Shown: piece after piece, positions 1 to 8,252 of the stretch
How positions within the stretch are numbered: the stretch's first letter is position 1
Layout: every line of letters begins with the position of its first letter
From: Liminaster sp045576355
GTDB lineage: Bacteria > Bacteroidota > Bacteroidia > Bacteroidales > UBA3663
NCBI GenBank assembly: GCA_045576355.1
Contig: JAZNGG010000012.1
Coordinates: 1-64,000 of the forward strand
Direction of reading: 5' to 3'
DNA length: 64,000 nt
Notes under the pieces: generated by a model
What the model saw: the letters and a program-made list of their open reading frames with translations, nothing else
Databases searched by the model: none
Told to the model about the DNA's origin: nothing
Position numbers and translations under genes: made by a program

Positions 1-61
1 ATTCGAACCAACGACCCCGAGATTACAAATCACGTGCTCTGGCCAACTGAGCTAAAGAGGC
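1..61 (-). tRNA. tRNA-Thr(TGT), 3' end cut by window edge
   Basis: Read on the minus strand, an acceptor strand GCCTCTT, D arm, anticodon stem CGTGA/TCTCG with loop TTTGTAA (anticodon TGT, reads ACA) and the T loop TTCGAAT are visible. The last 13 or so bases (3' T stem, 3' acceptor strand, discriminator) lie outside the window. It is the second tRNA after tRNA-Asn in one transcript. Confidence 0.93.
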
Positions 62-66
62 AAGTG

Positions 67-140
67 CGCTCCAAGATGGGCTTGAACCAACGACCCCATG
101 ATTAACAGTCATGTGCTCTAACCAACTGAGCTATTGGAGC
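67..140 (-). tRNA. tRNA-Asn(GTT)
   Basis: Minus-strand cloverleaf: acceptor GCTCCAA pairs with TTGGAGC, the D arm is GCTC/GAGC, and the anticodon stem CATGA/TCATG encloses loop CTGTTAA (anticodon GTT). The T arm has GGTTCAAGCC. CCA is not fully encoded. It lies five bases upstream of tRNA-Thr, so the two are co-transcribed. Confidence 0.95.
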
Positions 141-194
141 ATTTTCTTTCAAAGATCTTTCGCTTCAAATCGTTTCGTAATTTGTAAGCGGGTG

Positions 195-224
195 CAAAGA
201 TAGCGAGTTTTATGAATCATACAA
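195..224 (-). promoter_or_regulatory. promoter of the tRNA-Asn/Thr operon
   Basis: On the minus strand TATCTTTG (195-202) fits the Bacteroidetes -7 box TAnnTTTG, and TTG (222-224) lies 19 bp upstream as the -33 box. It points at tRNA-Asn. The rest of 141-405 holds only the terminator listed next. Confidence 0.7.
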
Positions 225-310
225 CATTTACTTTTATTTTTTCGCAATATTTTTTGTTTTTATATCCTTTTTGCAAGAAAAAATGCCACATACGCCTTAC
301 AAACATATCA

Positions 311-357
311 ACAATCAAAATCTCCTATGAGTCGAAAACTCCGACATCATAGGAGAT
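311..357 (-). terminator. terminator of the 406-921 lipoprotein gene
   Basis: An 11-bp perfect inverted repeat (320-330 with 347-357, arm ATCTCCTATGA) is followed on the minus strand by the T-rich stretch ATTTTGATTGTTGAT. It lies just beyond the stop of the minus-strand lipoprotein gene. Confidence 0.75.
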
Positions 358-405
358 AATTGAACTATTGATCTAGAAAATAATCTCAGTTTCTCAAAAA
401 AAGTT

Positions 406-921
406 TTACAAAGCTGAATTTACACGCTTCCACACTTCTGGGATCCACTCATTACTACCAGATGTCCCATCATCATCTTTCAAATTATACCACACATTAA
501 GCAGATCTCTTGAAGGTAATTCATAGTGCAGATCACTTGTTATACCGGACAAGGCTGGACGAAGGCAATGAGTAGTTATAACCTCTGTGCAAAGTGTATC
601 AGCAGTGAGAAGATAAGTACCATAAAGCTCTACCTGACTCTGTTCATGTCCTAAAGAATCCGTATAAGCTCTGAATAAAAAGAATGTACCATCCCCCAAA
701 ACACATTTATAGAGATTGGTATTTTCCATAATGGTCATCTGCACTCCATCGACTTCAACAGGAACCTCTTTTTGCTTTTGCCATAATCCAATCATCGAAT
801 TGGATTCCACAATATTTTGTTTAGAGGTTTCTTGTGGAGCATTGCAACAAGAAGACAGAAAACCTAAAGACAAGAGACTGACCGTAATAGCCAAAGTCTT
901 AAAGGAGAAAGCATTTTTCAT
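406..921 (-). CDS. lipoprotein of unknown function (DUF4488-like?)
   Basis: A 171-aa protein. The N-terminus is a lipoprotein signal peptide: basic start, hydrophobic stretch, lipobox FLSSC with Cys25 (a second Cys follows at 26). The mature part is a small globular domain starting around 'MIGLWQKQ' and ending in a WKR-containing strand. This WxxP/WKR layout resembles the small lipocalin-like DUF4488 lipoproteins of Bacteroidetes, but that family call is tentative. It is a single gene with its own terminator, and a -7-like TATATTTG lies on the minus strand at 967-974. The product is expected to be membrane-anchored; its role is unknown. Confidence 0.8.
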   Translation of the reverse strand: MKNAFSFKTLAITVSLLSLGFLSSCCNAPQETSKQNIVESNSMIGLWQKQKEVPVEVDGVQMTIMENTNLYKCVLGDGTFFLFRAYTDSLGHEQSQVELYGTYLLTADTLCTEVITTHCLRPALSGITSDLHYELPSRDLLNVWYNLKDDDGTSGSNEWIPEVWKRVNSAL

Positions 922-1068
922 GTTCGGTTATCATTAAGGGGTTTCACATTTTTTGTTATTTCGCTACAAATATAAATATTTAATATTTACATTGTCATCC
1001 TTTCCCTCCTTTTTTTTAGTAAATTCAAAAAAAATGTATATTATCCCAACTAAATCAGCGAAAATACT

Positions 1069-1076
1069 TATCTTTG
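1069..1076 (+). promoter_or_regulatory. -7 box upstream of fumarase gene
   Basis: TATCTTTG matches TAnnTTTG 32 bases before the fumarase start. No good TTTG is seen at -33, so only the -7 half is supported. Confidence 0.5.
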
Positions 1077-1107
1077 CGACAATTTATCTATAATATTAAT
1101 TATCTAT

Positions 1108-2751
1108 ATGGCAACAACTCCTAATTTCAAGTATGCTCCAATGTTTCAATTGGGGAAAGATGAAACAGAATATTATTTATTGACCAAAGAGGGTGTTTCT
1201 GTCAGTGAATTTGAGGGCAACCCTATTTTAAAAGTTACTCCTGATGCTTTGACCCGTATGACCAATGCTGCGTTTAGAGACGTTAGTTTTTTGTTGCGCC
1301 GCACACACAATTTGCAAGTTGCAAAAATTCTAAACGACCCAGAAGCCAGTGACAATGACAAATATGTAGCATTGACTTTCCTGCGTAATGCTGAAATTTC
1401 CGCGAAAGGACAACTTCCTCTTTGCCAGGACACAGGTACAGCAATTATTCATGGAGAAAAAGGTCAGCACGTTTGGACTGGATTTTGTGACGAAGAAGCA
1501 CTTTCATTAGGAGTATATAAGACTTATACAGAAGAAAATCTTCGCTATTCACAAAATGCTCCACTCTCCATGTATGAAGAGATAAATACAAAATGTAATC
1601 TTCCCGCACAAATTGATATAGAGGCGACAGAGGGTATGGAATACAGATTCTTATGTGTCACTAAGGGTGGCGGTTCGGCCAACAAAACATATTTGTATCA
1701 AGAAACCAAAGCTATTCTTAATCCAGAGACACTCGTTCCTTTCATGATCGAAAAAATTAAAAGTCTCGGAACGGCAGCATGTCCGCCTTATCACATCGCA
1801 TTTGTAATCGGTGGTACATCTGCTGAAAAGAACCTTCTCACTGTGAAATTGGCTTCAACTCATTACTACGACTCTCTCCCCACTACAGGAGACGATACAG
1901 GCCGAGCATTCAGAGACGTCGAACTTGAAAAACAGATTCTCGAAGAGGCTAACAAGATAGGTTTAGGAGCTCAGTTTGGAGGAAAATATTTAGCTCATGA
2001 CATCCGCATCATCCGCCTTCCTCGTCATGGTGCATCTTGTCCCGTTGGTCTTGGGGTAAGCTGTTCGGCAGACAGAAACATCAAATGTAAGATCAATAAA
2101 GAGGGCATTTGGATTGAAAAAATGGACGATTGTCCCGGAGAACTAATTCCGGCAGAATTGCGTGAGGCAGGAGAAGGCGATGCCGTTAAAATTGACCTTA
2201 ACCGACCGATGAAAGAGGTGCTTAACCAATTGAGCAAATATCCTGTGGCAACCCGTCTATCTCTTAACGGAACAATTATTGTAGGACGCGACATCGCTCA
2301 TGCAAAGCTAAAAGAACGGTTGGATCGTGGAGAAGAATTACCGGAATATATAAAGAATCATCCAATCTATTATGCGGGACCAGCAAAAACACCAGAAGGA
2401 TTGCCTTGTGGCTCAATGGGGCCGACAACGGCTGGGCGCATGGATCCATATGTAGATCTATTCCAAAGCCATGGAGGAAGTATGATTATGCTTGCTAAAG
2501 GCAATCGCTCTCAACAAGTGACTGATGCCTGCCACAAACACGGTGGTTTTTACCTGGGAAGCATCGGTGGTCCGGCTGCTATTTTGGCCCAAAATAATAT
2601 TAAGAGCATCGAGTGTGTGGAATATCCGGAGCTCGGTATGGAAGCAATTTGGAAAATTGAGGTAGTAGATTTCCCCGCATTCATATTGGTGGATGACAAA
2701 GGCAATGATTTTTTCAAGCAAATCAAACCTCGCTGTGCAGGATGTAAATAA
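1108..2751 (+). CDS. fum: fumarate hydratase class I (Fe-S, single chain)
   Basis: Catalyses reversible hydration of fumarate to L-malate with a [4Fe-4S] cluster. In anaerobic Bacteroidales it serves the reductive branch that leads to succinate and propionate. The 547-aa length matches E. coli FumA/FumB (548 aa). The N-terminal alpha-type domain carries the cluster cysteine in LPLCQDTGTA (Cys106) and a KGGGSANKT substrate motif near 187. Further conserved cysteines lie in 'TAACPPYH' and 'GLGVSCSADRN'. The C-terminal beta domain has GPTTAGRMDPY. ATG is preceded by an AT-rich leader with a -7 box. SlyD and aroC follow on the same strand. Confidence 0.95.
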   Translation: MATTPNFKYAPMFQLGKDETEYYLLTKEGVSVSEFEGNPILKVTPDALTRMTNAAFRDVSFLLRRTHNLQVAKILNDPEASDNDKYVALTFLRNAEISAKGQLPLCQDTGTAIIHGEKGQHVWTGFCDEEALSLGVYKTYTEENLRYSQNAPLSMYEEINTKCNLPAQIDIEATEGMEYRFLCVTKGGGSANKTYLYQETKAILNPETLVPFMIEKIKSLGTAACPPYHIAFVIGGTSAEKNLLTVKLASTHYYDSLPTTGDDTGRAFRDVELEKQILEEANKIGLGAQFGGKYLAHDIRIIRLPRHGASCPVGLGVSCSADRNIKCKINKEGIWIEKMDDCPGELIPAELREAGEGDAVKIDLNRPMKEVLNQLSKYPVATRLSLNGTIIVGRDIAHAKLKERLDRGEELPEYIKNHPIYYAGPAKTPEGLPCGSMGPTTAGRMDPYVDLFQSHGGSMIMLAKGNRSQQVTDACHKHGGFYLGSIGGPAAILAQNNIKSIECVEYPELGMEAIWKIEVVDFPAFILVDDKGNDFFKQIKPRCAGCK

Positions 2752-2808
2752 TCCCCTCCTATTTAAATTAAATTATTACAAAATAACTTTTTAAATCAAT
2801 AGAACATC

Positions 2809-3444
2809 ATGACAATAGAATTCGGCAAATTTGTTGCCATCCAATATACCTTAACAGGTTTTGAAAAAGATCAAGAAGTTGAAGACATCGAAAAAACATC
2901 TCCAGAGAAACCATTTACTTTTATTTTTGGGGTTGGCCAGTTACTACCTGCGTTTGAGAAGAATATTTCAGGCAAGAAAGTCGGTGACAAGTTTGACTTT
3001 TTTCTGACTCCATCTGAAGCATATGGAGAATATGAAGATGACAAAGTCTTAGCTCTTCCCAAACATTATTTCTGTGATAAGAATGGTAAATTCCTTTCAC
3101 AATATGTCATGGAAGGAGGGACAGTGCCGCTACAAAACCAAGCAGGAGATATCATTCAGGCAACGGTAAACAAAATTACAGATAACGAAGTAATCTGCGA
3201 TGTAAATCATCCTCTTGCAGGAATGACCCTACATTTTATTGGGGAAATACAAGAAGTCAGAGAACCCAATGATGAAGACAAGAAAGCTTACATGAATGCA
3301 ACATGTAACGTGGAATCCGAATGTGGATGCGGTTCTTGCCACGGAGGAGACTGCAATGGAAATTGTGGTGGAAACTGCGGAGGGAATTGTGACGGTGAGC
3401 ATCATCATCATGAGGGCGGATGCGGATGTGGACATTGTCATTAA
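2809..3444 (+). CDS. slyD: SlyD-like FKBP-type peptidyl-prolyl isomerase with metal-binding tail
   Basis: A 211-aa cytoplasmic prolyl isomerase/chaperone. Residues 1-70 form the FKBP core with an insert-in-flap arrangement as in SlyD (FIFGVGQLLPAFEKNISGKKVGD, 'PSEAYGEYEDD'). Residues 70-150 complete the IF domain and FKBP fold ('HPLAGMTLHF'). From about residue 165 the tail is almost only Cys, Gly, His, Asn and acidic residues, with CGCGSC, repeated GNCGGNC and a HHHH run, ending CGCGHCH. By family knowledge such tails bind Ni/Zn/Cu. It lies between fumarase and aroC with 57- and 32-bp gaps, so it is probably co-transcribed. Confidence 0.93.
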   Translation: MTIEFGKFVAIQYTLTGFEKDQEVEDIEKTSPEKPFTFIFGVGQLLPAFEKNISGKKVGDKFDFFLTPSEAYGEYEDDKVLALPKHYFCDKNGKFLSQYVMEGGTVPLQNQAGDIIQATVNKITDNEVICDVNHPLAGMTLHFIGEIQEVREPNDEDKKAYMNATCNVESECGCGSCHGGDCNGNCGGNCGGNCDGEHHHHEGGCGCGHCH

Positions 3445-3476
3445 TAGAGAAATAAATCCATGTCCTCCAATCTACT

Positions 3477-4550
3477 ATGAATAAATTTGGAAATCTTTTT
3501 ACACTCACTTCATTTGGTGAAAGTCATGGTATAGCCATTGGAGGAGTAATCGATGGGATGCCTGCCGGCATCCCAATCGACATGGAATTACTCCATAAAG
3601 AAATGGCAAGACGCCGCCCCGGGCAATCCAATATAACAACGGGAAGACAAGAGCCGGATGAGGTTCGCTTGCTAAGCGGAGTGTTTGAAGGGGTTACCAC
3701 CGGAACCCCCATCGGCTTTGAGATTATCAACAACAATCAGCATTCCGCTGATTATGAAAACCTGCGCAATGTCTTCAGACCCTCTCACGCAGACTATACT
3801 TATACAGCCAAATATGGCATCAGAGATCATCGAGGTGGAGGACGTTCATCCGCTCGGGAAACGGCAGCAAGATGTGTTGCTGGAGCATTAGCCAAAATGG
3901 CTCTTAAAGAACTCGGTATAGATATAACTGCATATACCTCTCAAGTAGGTAATATCGTTCTTTCCAAATCTTACACCGATTGTGATTTAAAAAAGGCAGA
4001 ACAAAATATCGTACGTTGTCCTGATCCTGATACGGCAAATCAGATGATTGCTCTTATCGAAAAAGTAAAATCTGAAGGAGACACAATCGGGGGGATAATT
4101 GATTGTGTCATCACAGGTGTTCCCGCAGGACTTGGTGAACCGGTTTTTGGGAAATTGCATGCAGCATTAGGGGCTGCCATGTTGGGTATCAATGCGTGTA
4201 AAGGGTTCGAATATGGGATGGGATTTGCAGGAGTGGGCAAAAGAGGCTCGGAAATGAATGATCCTTTTATTCTAACCAACGGAAAAGTATCTACAACAAC
4301 AAATAACTCTGGCGGCATACAAGGAGGTATTTCCAATGGTCAAGACATTTATTTTAGATGTGCATTTAAACCTGTAGCCACTTTACTCAGAGAAATTGAA
4401 ACCATCAATAAAGATTTTGATCAAGTTAAAATAGCAACACGAGGACGTCATGATCCCTGCGTACTTCCAAGAGCTGTCCCAATTGTAGAAGCTATGGCAG
4501 CCATGGTGATTTTAGATTATTATTTGCTCAGTAAAACAAATAAAATTTAA
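3477..4550 (+). CDS. aroC: chorismate synthase
   Basis: Final shikimate-pathway step: 5-enolpyruvylshikimate-3-phosphate to chorismate, using reduced FMN. The length of 357 aa is typical. Signature segments are visible: TSFGESHG near residue 11, RRRPGQSNITTGRQEPD near 46, 'RPSHADYTYTAKYGIRDHRGGGRSSARET' region near 103-131, and the C-terminal RGRHDPCVLPRAVPIVEAM. The ATG follows the slyD stop by 32 bp without a strong Shine-Dalgarno, as is usual in Bacteroidetes. It is expected to be soluble and cytoplasmic. Confidence 0.97.
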   Translation: MNKFGNLFTLTSFGESHGIAIGGVIDGMPAGIPIDMELLHKEMARRRPGQSNITTGRQEPDEVRLLSGVFEGVTTGTPIGFEIINNNQHSADYENLRNVFRPSHADYTYTAKYGIRDHRGGGRSSARETAARCVAGALAKMALKELGIDITAYTSQVGNIVLSKSYTDCDLKKAEQNIVRCPDPDTANQMIALIEKVKSEGDTIGGIIDCVITGVPAGLGEPVFGKLHAALGAAMLGINACKGFEYGMGFAGVGKRGSEMNDPFILTNGKVSTTTNNSGGIQGGISNGQDIYFRCAFKPVATLLREIETINKDFDQVKIATRGRHDPCVLPRAVPIVEAMAAMVILDYYLLSKTNKI

Positions 4551-4601
4551 TATTAAAAAAATAGAATAATCATCTTTATAGTAAGGGTAAAAAGTCCCCA
4601 C

Positions 4602-5816
4602 ATGAAAATAATATTCCAATCAATCTCCGCATCACTTTTTTTAGTAATGTGGTTATTAATTTTAAGCAGTTGTTCTGATCATCATGAAGAAGATGTGTTT
4701 AAAACAATATATCCACACACTCTCTTACTCTATATAGCAGGAGATAATAACCTTTCTTCATATGCAGATAGAAATATCCGAGACATCGGATATGGGATGC
4801 TACAAAATCGTGAGGGACTCAATCTTCTTATCTATAAAGATAATAACAATGGAAATCCCGCTTTATTTCGATTAGCTCCGCGAAAAAACAGAATAGACAC
4901 ACTCTTTATAGCTCATTATGAAGAGCAAAATTCGCTTGATCCGGCTGTGATGAAAGATGTCATCAACACAGCTTTTGCTAATTATGATACAGAAGTGAAA
5001 GGGTTTCTCATGTGGGGGCATGGAGCATCATGGATTCCCTCTCCTAATTATTCTAATCATCAAGGGAAGACTAGTTACCAAGCTCCGGCAAATTTTGGTC
5101 CGGACACAGATGACTATCTAGAACTATGGCAATTTAGAGAAGCGCTAGAAGAGGTACCACATCTAAATTATATGCTTTTTGATGCTTGTTATAGCGCATC
5201 TGCAGAATTAGCTTATTGTCTCAGAAATGTCACAGACTATATACTAGCATCTCCTGCAGAAGTTCCCGGAGATGGATTCCCATACACGATGATGCCATCC
5301 CACCTTTCCAAATTAGAACAGGCCAATAATCAAGAAATCGAAAATATACTTTCTCTAGTAGCAAACGAATATGTGGAACAATATCCAAACAATGCTGTTA
5401 TTACTTTGATAAACACAGCAAGCATGGACAAACTTATAGATGCCTATGCCTCAATTCGTCAACAGAATCAAGATAAACTTTCAGCCTTAAAAAATGCCGG
5501 ATCAGAAACAGAAGCTCTTATAGAACACTATGGTCGCATGAGCAAAGGATCTAGATATGACTATTACGATATTAAAAGTGTCGTGCGTTTTCTCACAGAA
5601 GCAACAAATAACACAACAACAAATTTTTACTCTATTTTGTCTGAAACCATCCCCTATTATCACTATAGTAATTACTCTTTTACAGAGGTGTGTTTAGATC
5701 AGTGCTGTGGACTCTCTGTCAGCCTTCCAGAATTATTTCAGTTAACCGGAAAAGAAGAGGTTTATTCTGCAGCTTATGCAGAAACATTATGGGGACAATA
5801 TATGACACAACTATAG
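4602..5816 (+). CDS. clostripain family (C11) cysteine peptidase, lipoprotein
   Basis: A 404-aa lipoprotein. The signal peptide ends in lipobox ILSSC (Cys24). The peptidase core begins at 'LLLYIAGDNNLSSYADRNI', typical of family C11. The catalytic dyad is visible as His150 in MWGHGASW and Cys206 in MLFDACYSASAE. Family members cleave after Arg/Lys and often self-activate. With the lipid anchor it likely acts at the cell envelope. It starts 51 bp after aroC and converges with the pectate lyase gene with only 15 bp between stops. No terminator hairpin is seen there. Confidence 0.92.
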   Translation: MKIIFQSISASLFLVMWLLILSSCSDHHEEDVFKTIYPHTLLLYIAGDNNLSSYADRNIRDIGYGMLQNREGLNLLIYKDNNNGNPALFRLAPRKNRIDTLFIAHYEEQNSLDPAVMKDVINTAFANYDTEVKGFLMWGHGASWIPSPNYSNHQGKTSYQAPANFGPDTDDYLELWQFREALEEVPHLNYMLFDACYSASAELAYCLRNVTDYILASPAEVPGDGFPYTMMPSHLSKLEQANNQEIENILSLVANEYVEQYPNNAVITLINTASMDKLIDAYASIRQQNQDKLSALKNAGSETEALIEHYGRMSKGSRYDYYDIKSVVRFLTEATNNTTTNFYSILSETIPYYHYSNYSFTEVCLDQCCGLSVSLPELFQLTGKEEVYSAAYAETLWGQYMTQL

Positions 5817-5831
5817 CTCAACTCCCTTTAT

Positions 5832-7457
5832 TTAACGCAAATAAACCTTCTCGCTTCGGGTTGTCCCATCAGTTAAAATAAAACGGACAATATTAAGCCC
5901 TTGACAAGGAGTTTCTAAGCGAATGCCGGAAACATCATAAAATTCTGTTCTCTCGACTCTCGGAGATAAGAATTGATCAATTATTGAAGTTTCTTCTCCA
6001 AAATCATTGTTAGGTGATAAAAGAGCATCTTTAACTCCATCTTTCATTATATGCTCCACAAGACTATTTGCATATAATTCTATATATGAATATCCAGAAC
6101 TATGTATGGTCTTATAGGTAGCTCCGGCAGGCATATTAATTTCAGCCCAGGCATCATCAATGCCATCTTTATTAACATCAGTAATCTTATTACTTGTTTT
6201 CAATTCAGGCCACCCTCCTACGTCTTTTTGAGAATCTATAATTCCCCCAGTGCTTCCATTAGAACCTTCAAAAGAATAGGTTCCATCACGAACTTCATCC
6301 ACAATACGTGAATCTACTTCATCTCTGGATAATGATGCCCCTGCATAAGCAAGAACCTTTTCATAGGCAACTTGGGCAGAGTGTGTTGCAGGGATCTCAA
6401 ACTTAAATTCTATATCACTTCTAATAGCATTAATTCCTCCGGAAGGGAGTGGAGCATTACTCTCATTAGGATGAATTCCATTCCAATTATCAATATTACT
6501 ACGATTAGCATTATAACGCGCAGTCATGCTAAGTGCTTCTGATGTTGCATCAAAATAATTACCATTCACATAGAAAACACCCCATACACCTTTTGCCTGA
6601 CTATTAGACCCATTATCAGCATTAGGCTGGAAAATGCGACCAGCAATATTGGGTGACGTAGCAGGTCCTGGTTTATGATAATTATTAATTAAATTATAGC
6701 TTCCTCCTTCTCCTGAATAGGGACCAGGGCCACTACCCCAATTATAATACACATTATTACGAAGATCTACTCGCTCATCATTAGGCCGATTTGTATAACG
6801 GCTTCCACAGAGGCGAGGAGTTCTACTATTATGATGAGCTAACAGATTATGATGGAAAGAGGCTGTTTCTCCTCCCCAAATACCTCCATAACCATGTGCT
6901 CCTTTATCATGAATTGAATTAGAAAGACTTTCACTTAAAATGCACCATTGCATAGTGAAATTAACATTGCCATAAAATGAAGCACATTCATCAGTACACC
7001 ATGAGAAAGAGCAATGGTCCAAAATAATATTCTTTTGGTTTCTTCCCCACATCGCATCATTTTCAGCACCTCCTTCGTCCCCCAAACGACAACGAATAAA
7101 GCGGATAATGATATTATTACCCTTTATTTGAATGGTCTGATTCTTTATACAGATACCATCTCCAGGAGCTGTCTGTCCGGCAATAGTGATATTACTCTTT
7201 GAAATAGAAATCCCGGATTTTAAAGCAATCGTGCCAGAAACATCAAAAACAATAAAGCGATTTCCCTTGCTAACCGCATCTCGAAAAGAACCAGAACCAG
7301 AGTCATTAAGATTAGTTACATGATAAACATCGCATCCTCGACCTCCAGTCGTAGTATATCTTGCTGATCCTTCTGCACCTGGGAAAGCTGGCACCTGGGC
7401 ATTAGTGGAAATAGCACATACTATCGATAGACATAAGGAGAATAGCTTTTTTATCAT
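5832..7457 (-). CDS. secreted polysaccharide lyase family 1 pectate lyase, T9SS cargo
   Basis: A 541-aa exported protein with Sec signal peptide (1-20, ending ISTNAQ). The N-terminal VPAFPGAEGSARYTTTGGRG and the repetitive 'NIIIRFIRCRLG', 'NIILDHCSFSW' segments form a right-handed beta-helix. HHNSRTPRLCG holds the arginine typical of PL1 pectate lyases. A region with 'DVNKDGIDDAW' (dockerin-like Ca-binding) follows near 430. The last 40 residues (YDVSGIRLE ... LNIVRF ... EKVYLR) look like a type A T9SS sorting domain. The gene follows the BIG2 lipoprotein gene by 24 bp, so the two form an operon. Predicted role: surface or secreted cleavage of polygalacturonate. Confidence 0.9.
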   Translation of the reverse strand: MIKKLFSLCLSIVCAISTNAQVPAFPGAEGSARYTTTGGRGCDVYHVTNLNDSGSGSFRDAVSKGNRFIVFDVSGTIALKSGISISKSNITIAGQTAPGDGICIKNQTIQIKGNNIIIRFIRCRLGDEGGAENDAMWGRNQKNIILDHCSFSWCTDECASFYGNVNFTMQWCILSESLSNSIHDKGAHGYGGIWGGETASFHHNLLAHHNSRTPRLCGSRYTNRPNDERVDLRNNVYYNWGSGPGPYSGEGGSYNLINNYHKPGPATSPNIAGRIFQPNADNGSNSQAKGVWGVFYVNGNYFDATSEALSMTARYNANRSNIDNWNGIHPNESNAPLPSGGINAIRSDIEFKFEIPATHSAQVAYEKVLAYAGASLSRDEVDSRIVDEVRDGTYSFEGSNGSTGGIIDSQKDVGGWPELKTSNKITDVNKDGIDDAWAEINMPAGATYKTIHSSGYSYIELYANSLVEHIMKDGVKDALLSPNNDFGEETSIIDQFLSPRVERTEFYDVSGIRLETPCQGLNIVRFILTDGTTRSEKVYLR

Positions 7458-7481
7458 AGCAGAACAATCGGATAATAATTA

Positions 7482-8132
7482 TTATTTAGGTTCATATACA
7501 ATCTTATATGGCTGATTTGGAGCAGAGTATGTATCACTAAGAATGATATTAGTTTTACCATCAAGTGTCTCATAAAAATAACTGCCATTGCCTTCTCTTA
7601 AATGAACATAACGCTCTTTTAAGTAAGCTAAAATAGTGCTGATATCCGAATTTACATTATTTTTAGCTATCTGTACTTCGGTTTTAACTAACTTCTCATT
7701 TTCAAACTCATAGAAAATATTAGAAGCTTTGTTTTTACCTTTATACTGCAATGTACCATCTGGGCCAGAAATCTGAGTGTAACCAATCATAGCTATACGG
7801 ACTTCACTCATATACTCACCCCACTTAATACAAGGCTCTTCATATAGATTATATAACCCTTTAACCGTAACTTTAAATTTTGCTATTTCACATGTAATCT
7901 TACTCTCTCCCACTTTATGGGCTTTTACTTCATTATCCTCAACTGAAACAATTTTAGGATCTAACGAAGTCCAAATATAGTTACTACCACCCTTAATAAT
8001 ATAAGTATCGCCAACTGTCATTACCACATCTTTGACAGAGAATCCGGAATCATCATCATCTCCACAAGCAGAAAAACTAACAGTAAGCAATAGAGCAAAG
8101 AAAACACTTGAAATCAATCTAAAAACTTTCAT
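7482..8132 (-). CDS. lipoprotein with bacterial Ig-like (BIG2) domain
   Basis: A 216-aa lipoprotein with lipobox SFSAC (Cys23) followed by an acidic DDDD linker, a Bacteroidetes surface-export-like signal. Residues 32-92 form a BIG2-type Ig fold ('VVMTVGDTYIIKGG', 'WTSLDPKIVSVEDNEVKAHKVGESKITC', 'FKVTVKG'). The C-terminal ~120 residues are an unrecognised domain ending YSAPNQPYKIVYEPK. It heads an operon with the PL1 pectate lyase, which suggests a surface accessory role in pectin binding or handling. That function is inference. Confidence 0.85.
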   Translation of the reverse strand: MKVFRLISSVFFALLLTVSFSACGDDDDSGFSVKDVVMTVGDTYIIKGGSNYIWTSLDPKIVSVEDNEVKAHKVGESKITCEIAKFKVTVKGLYNLYEEPCIKWGEYMSEVRIAMIGYTQISGPDGTLQYKGKNKASNIFYEFENEKLVKTEVQIAKNNVNSDISTILAYLKERYVHLREGNGSYFYETLDGKTNIILSDTYSAPNQPYKIVYEPK

Positions 8133-8203
8133 AATTGTTGTATATTAACGTTTTACATAAGAAGCATTTATATTATACCTCATTAAATAAATATTGTTTT
8201 GGG

Positions 8204-8235
8204 CAAATGTAAGAGTTTTATTCTTTAATGCCAAA
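8204..8235 (-). promoter_or_regulatory. promoter of BIG2 lipoprotein-pectate lyase operon
   Basis: Minus strand: -7 TACATTTG (8204-8211) and -33 TTTG (8232-8235) with exactly 20 bp between, a full match to the Bacteroidetes sigma-ABfr promoter. It lies 72 bp before the lipoprotein start. Confidence 0.8.
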
Positions 8236-8252
8236 AATATATGATAAAAAAA

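Noticed and set aside
3296..3484. Frames overlapping the SlyD metal-binding tail
   Set aside because: They arise from the repetitive Gly/Cys codons; the tail in the slyD frame fits the family.
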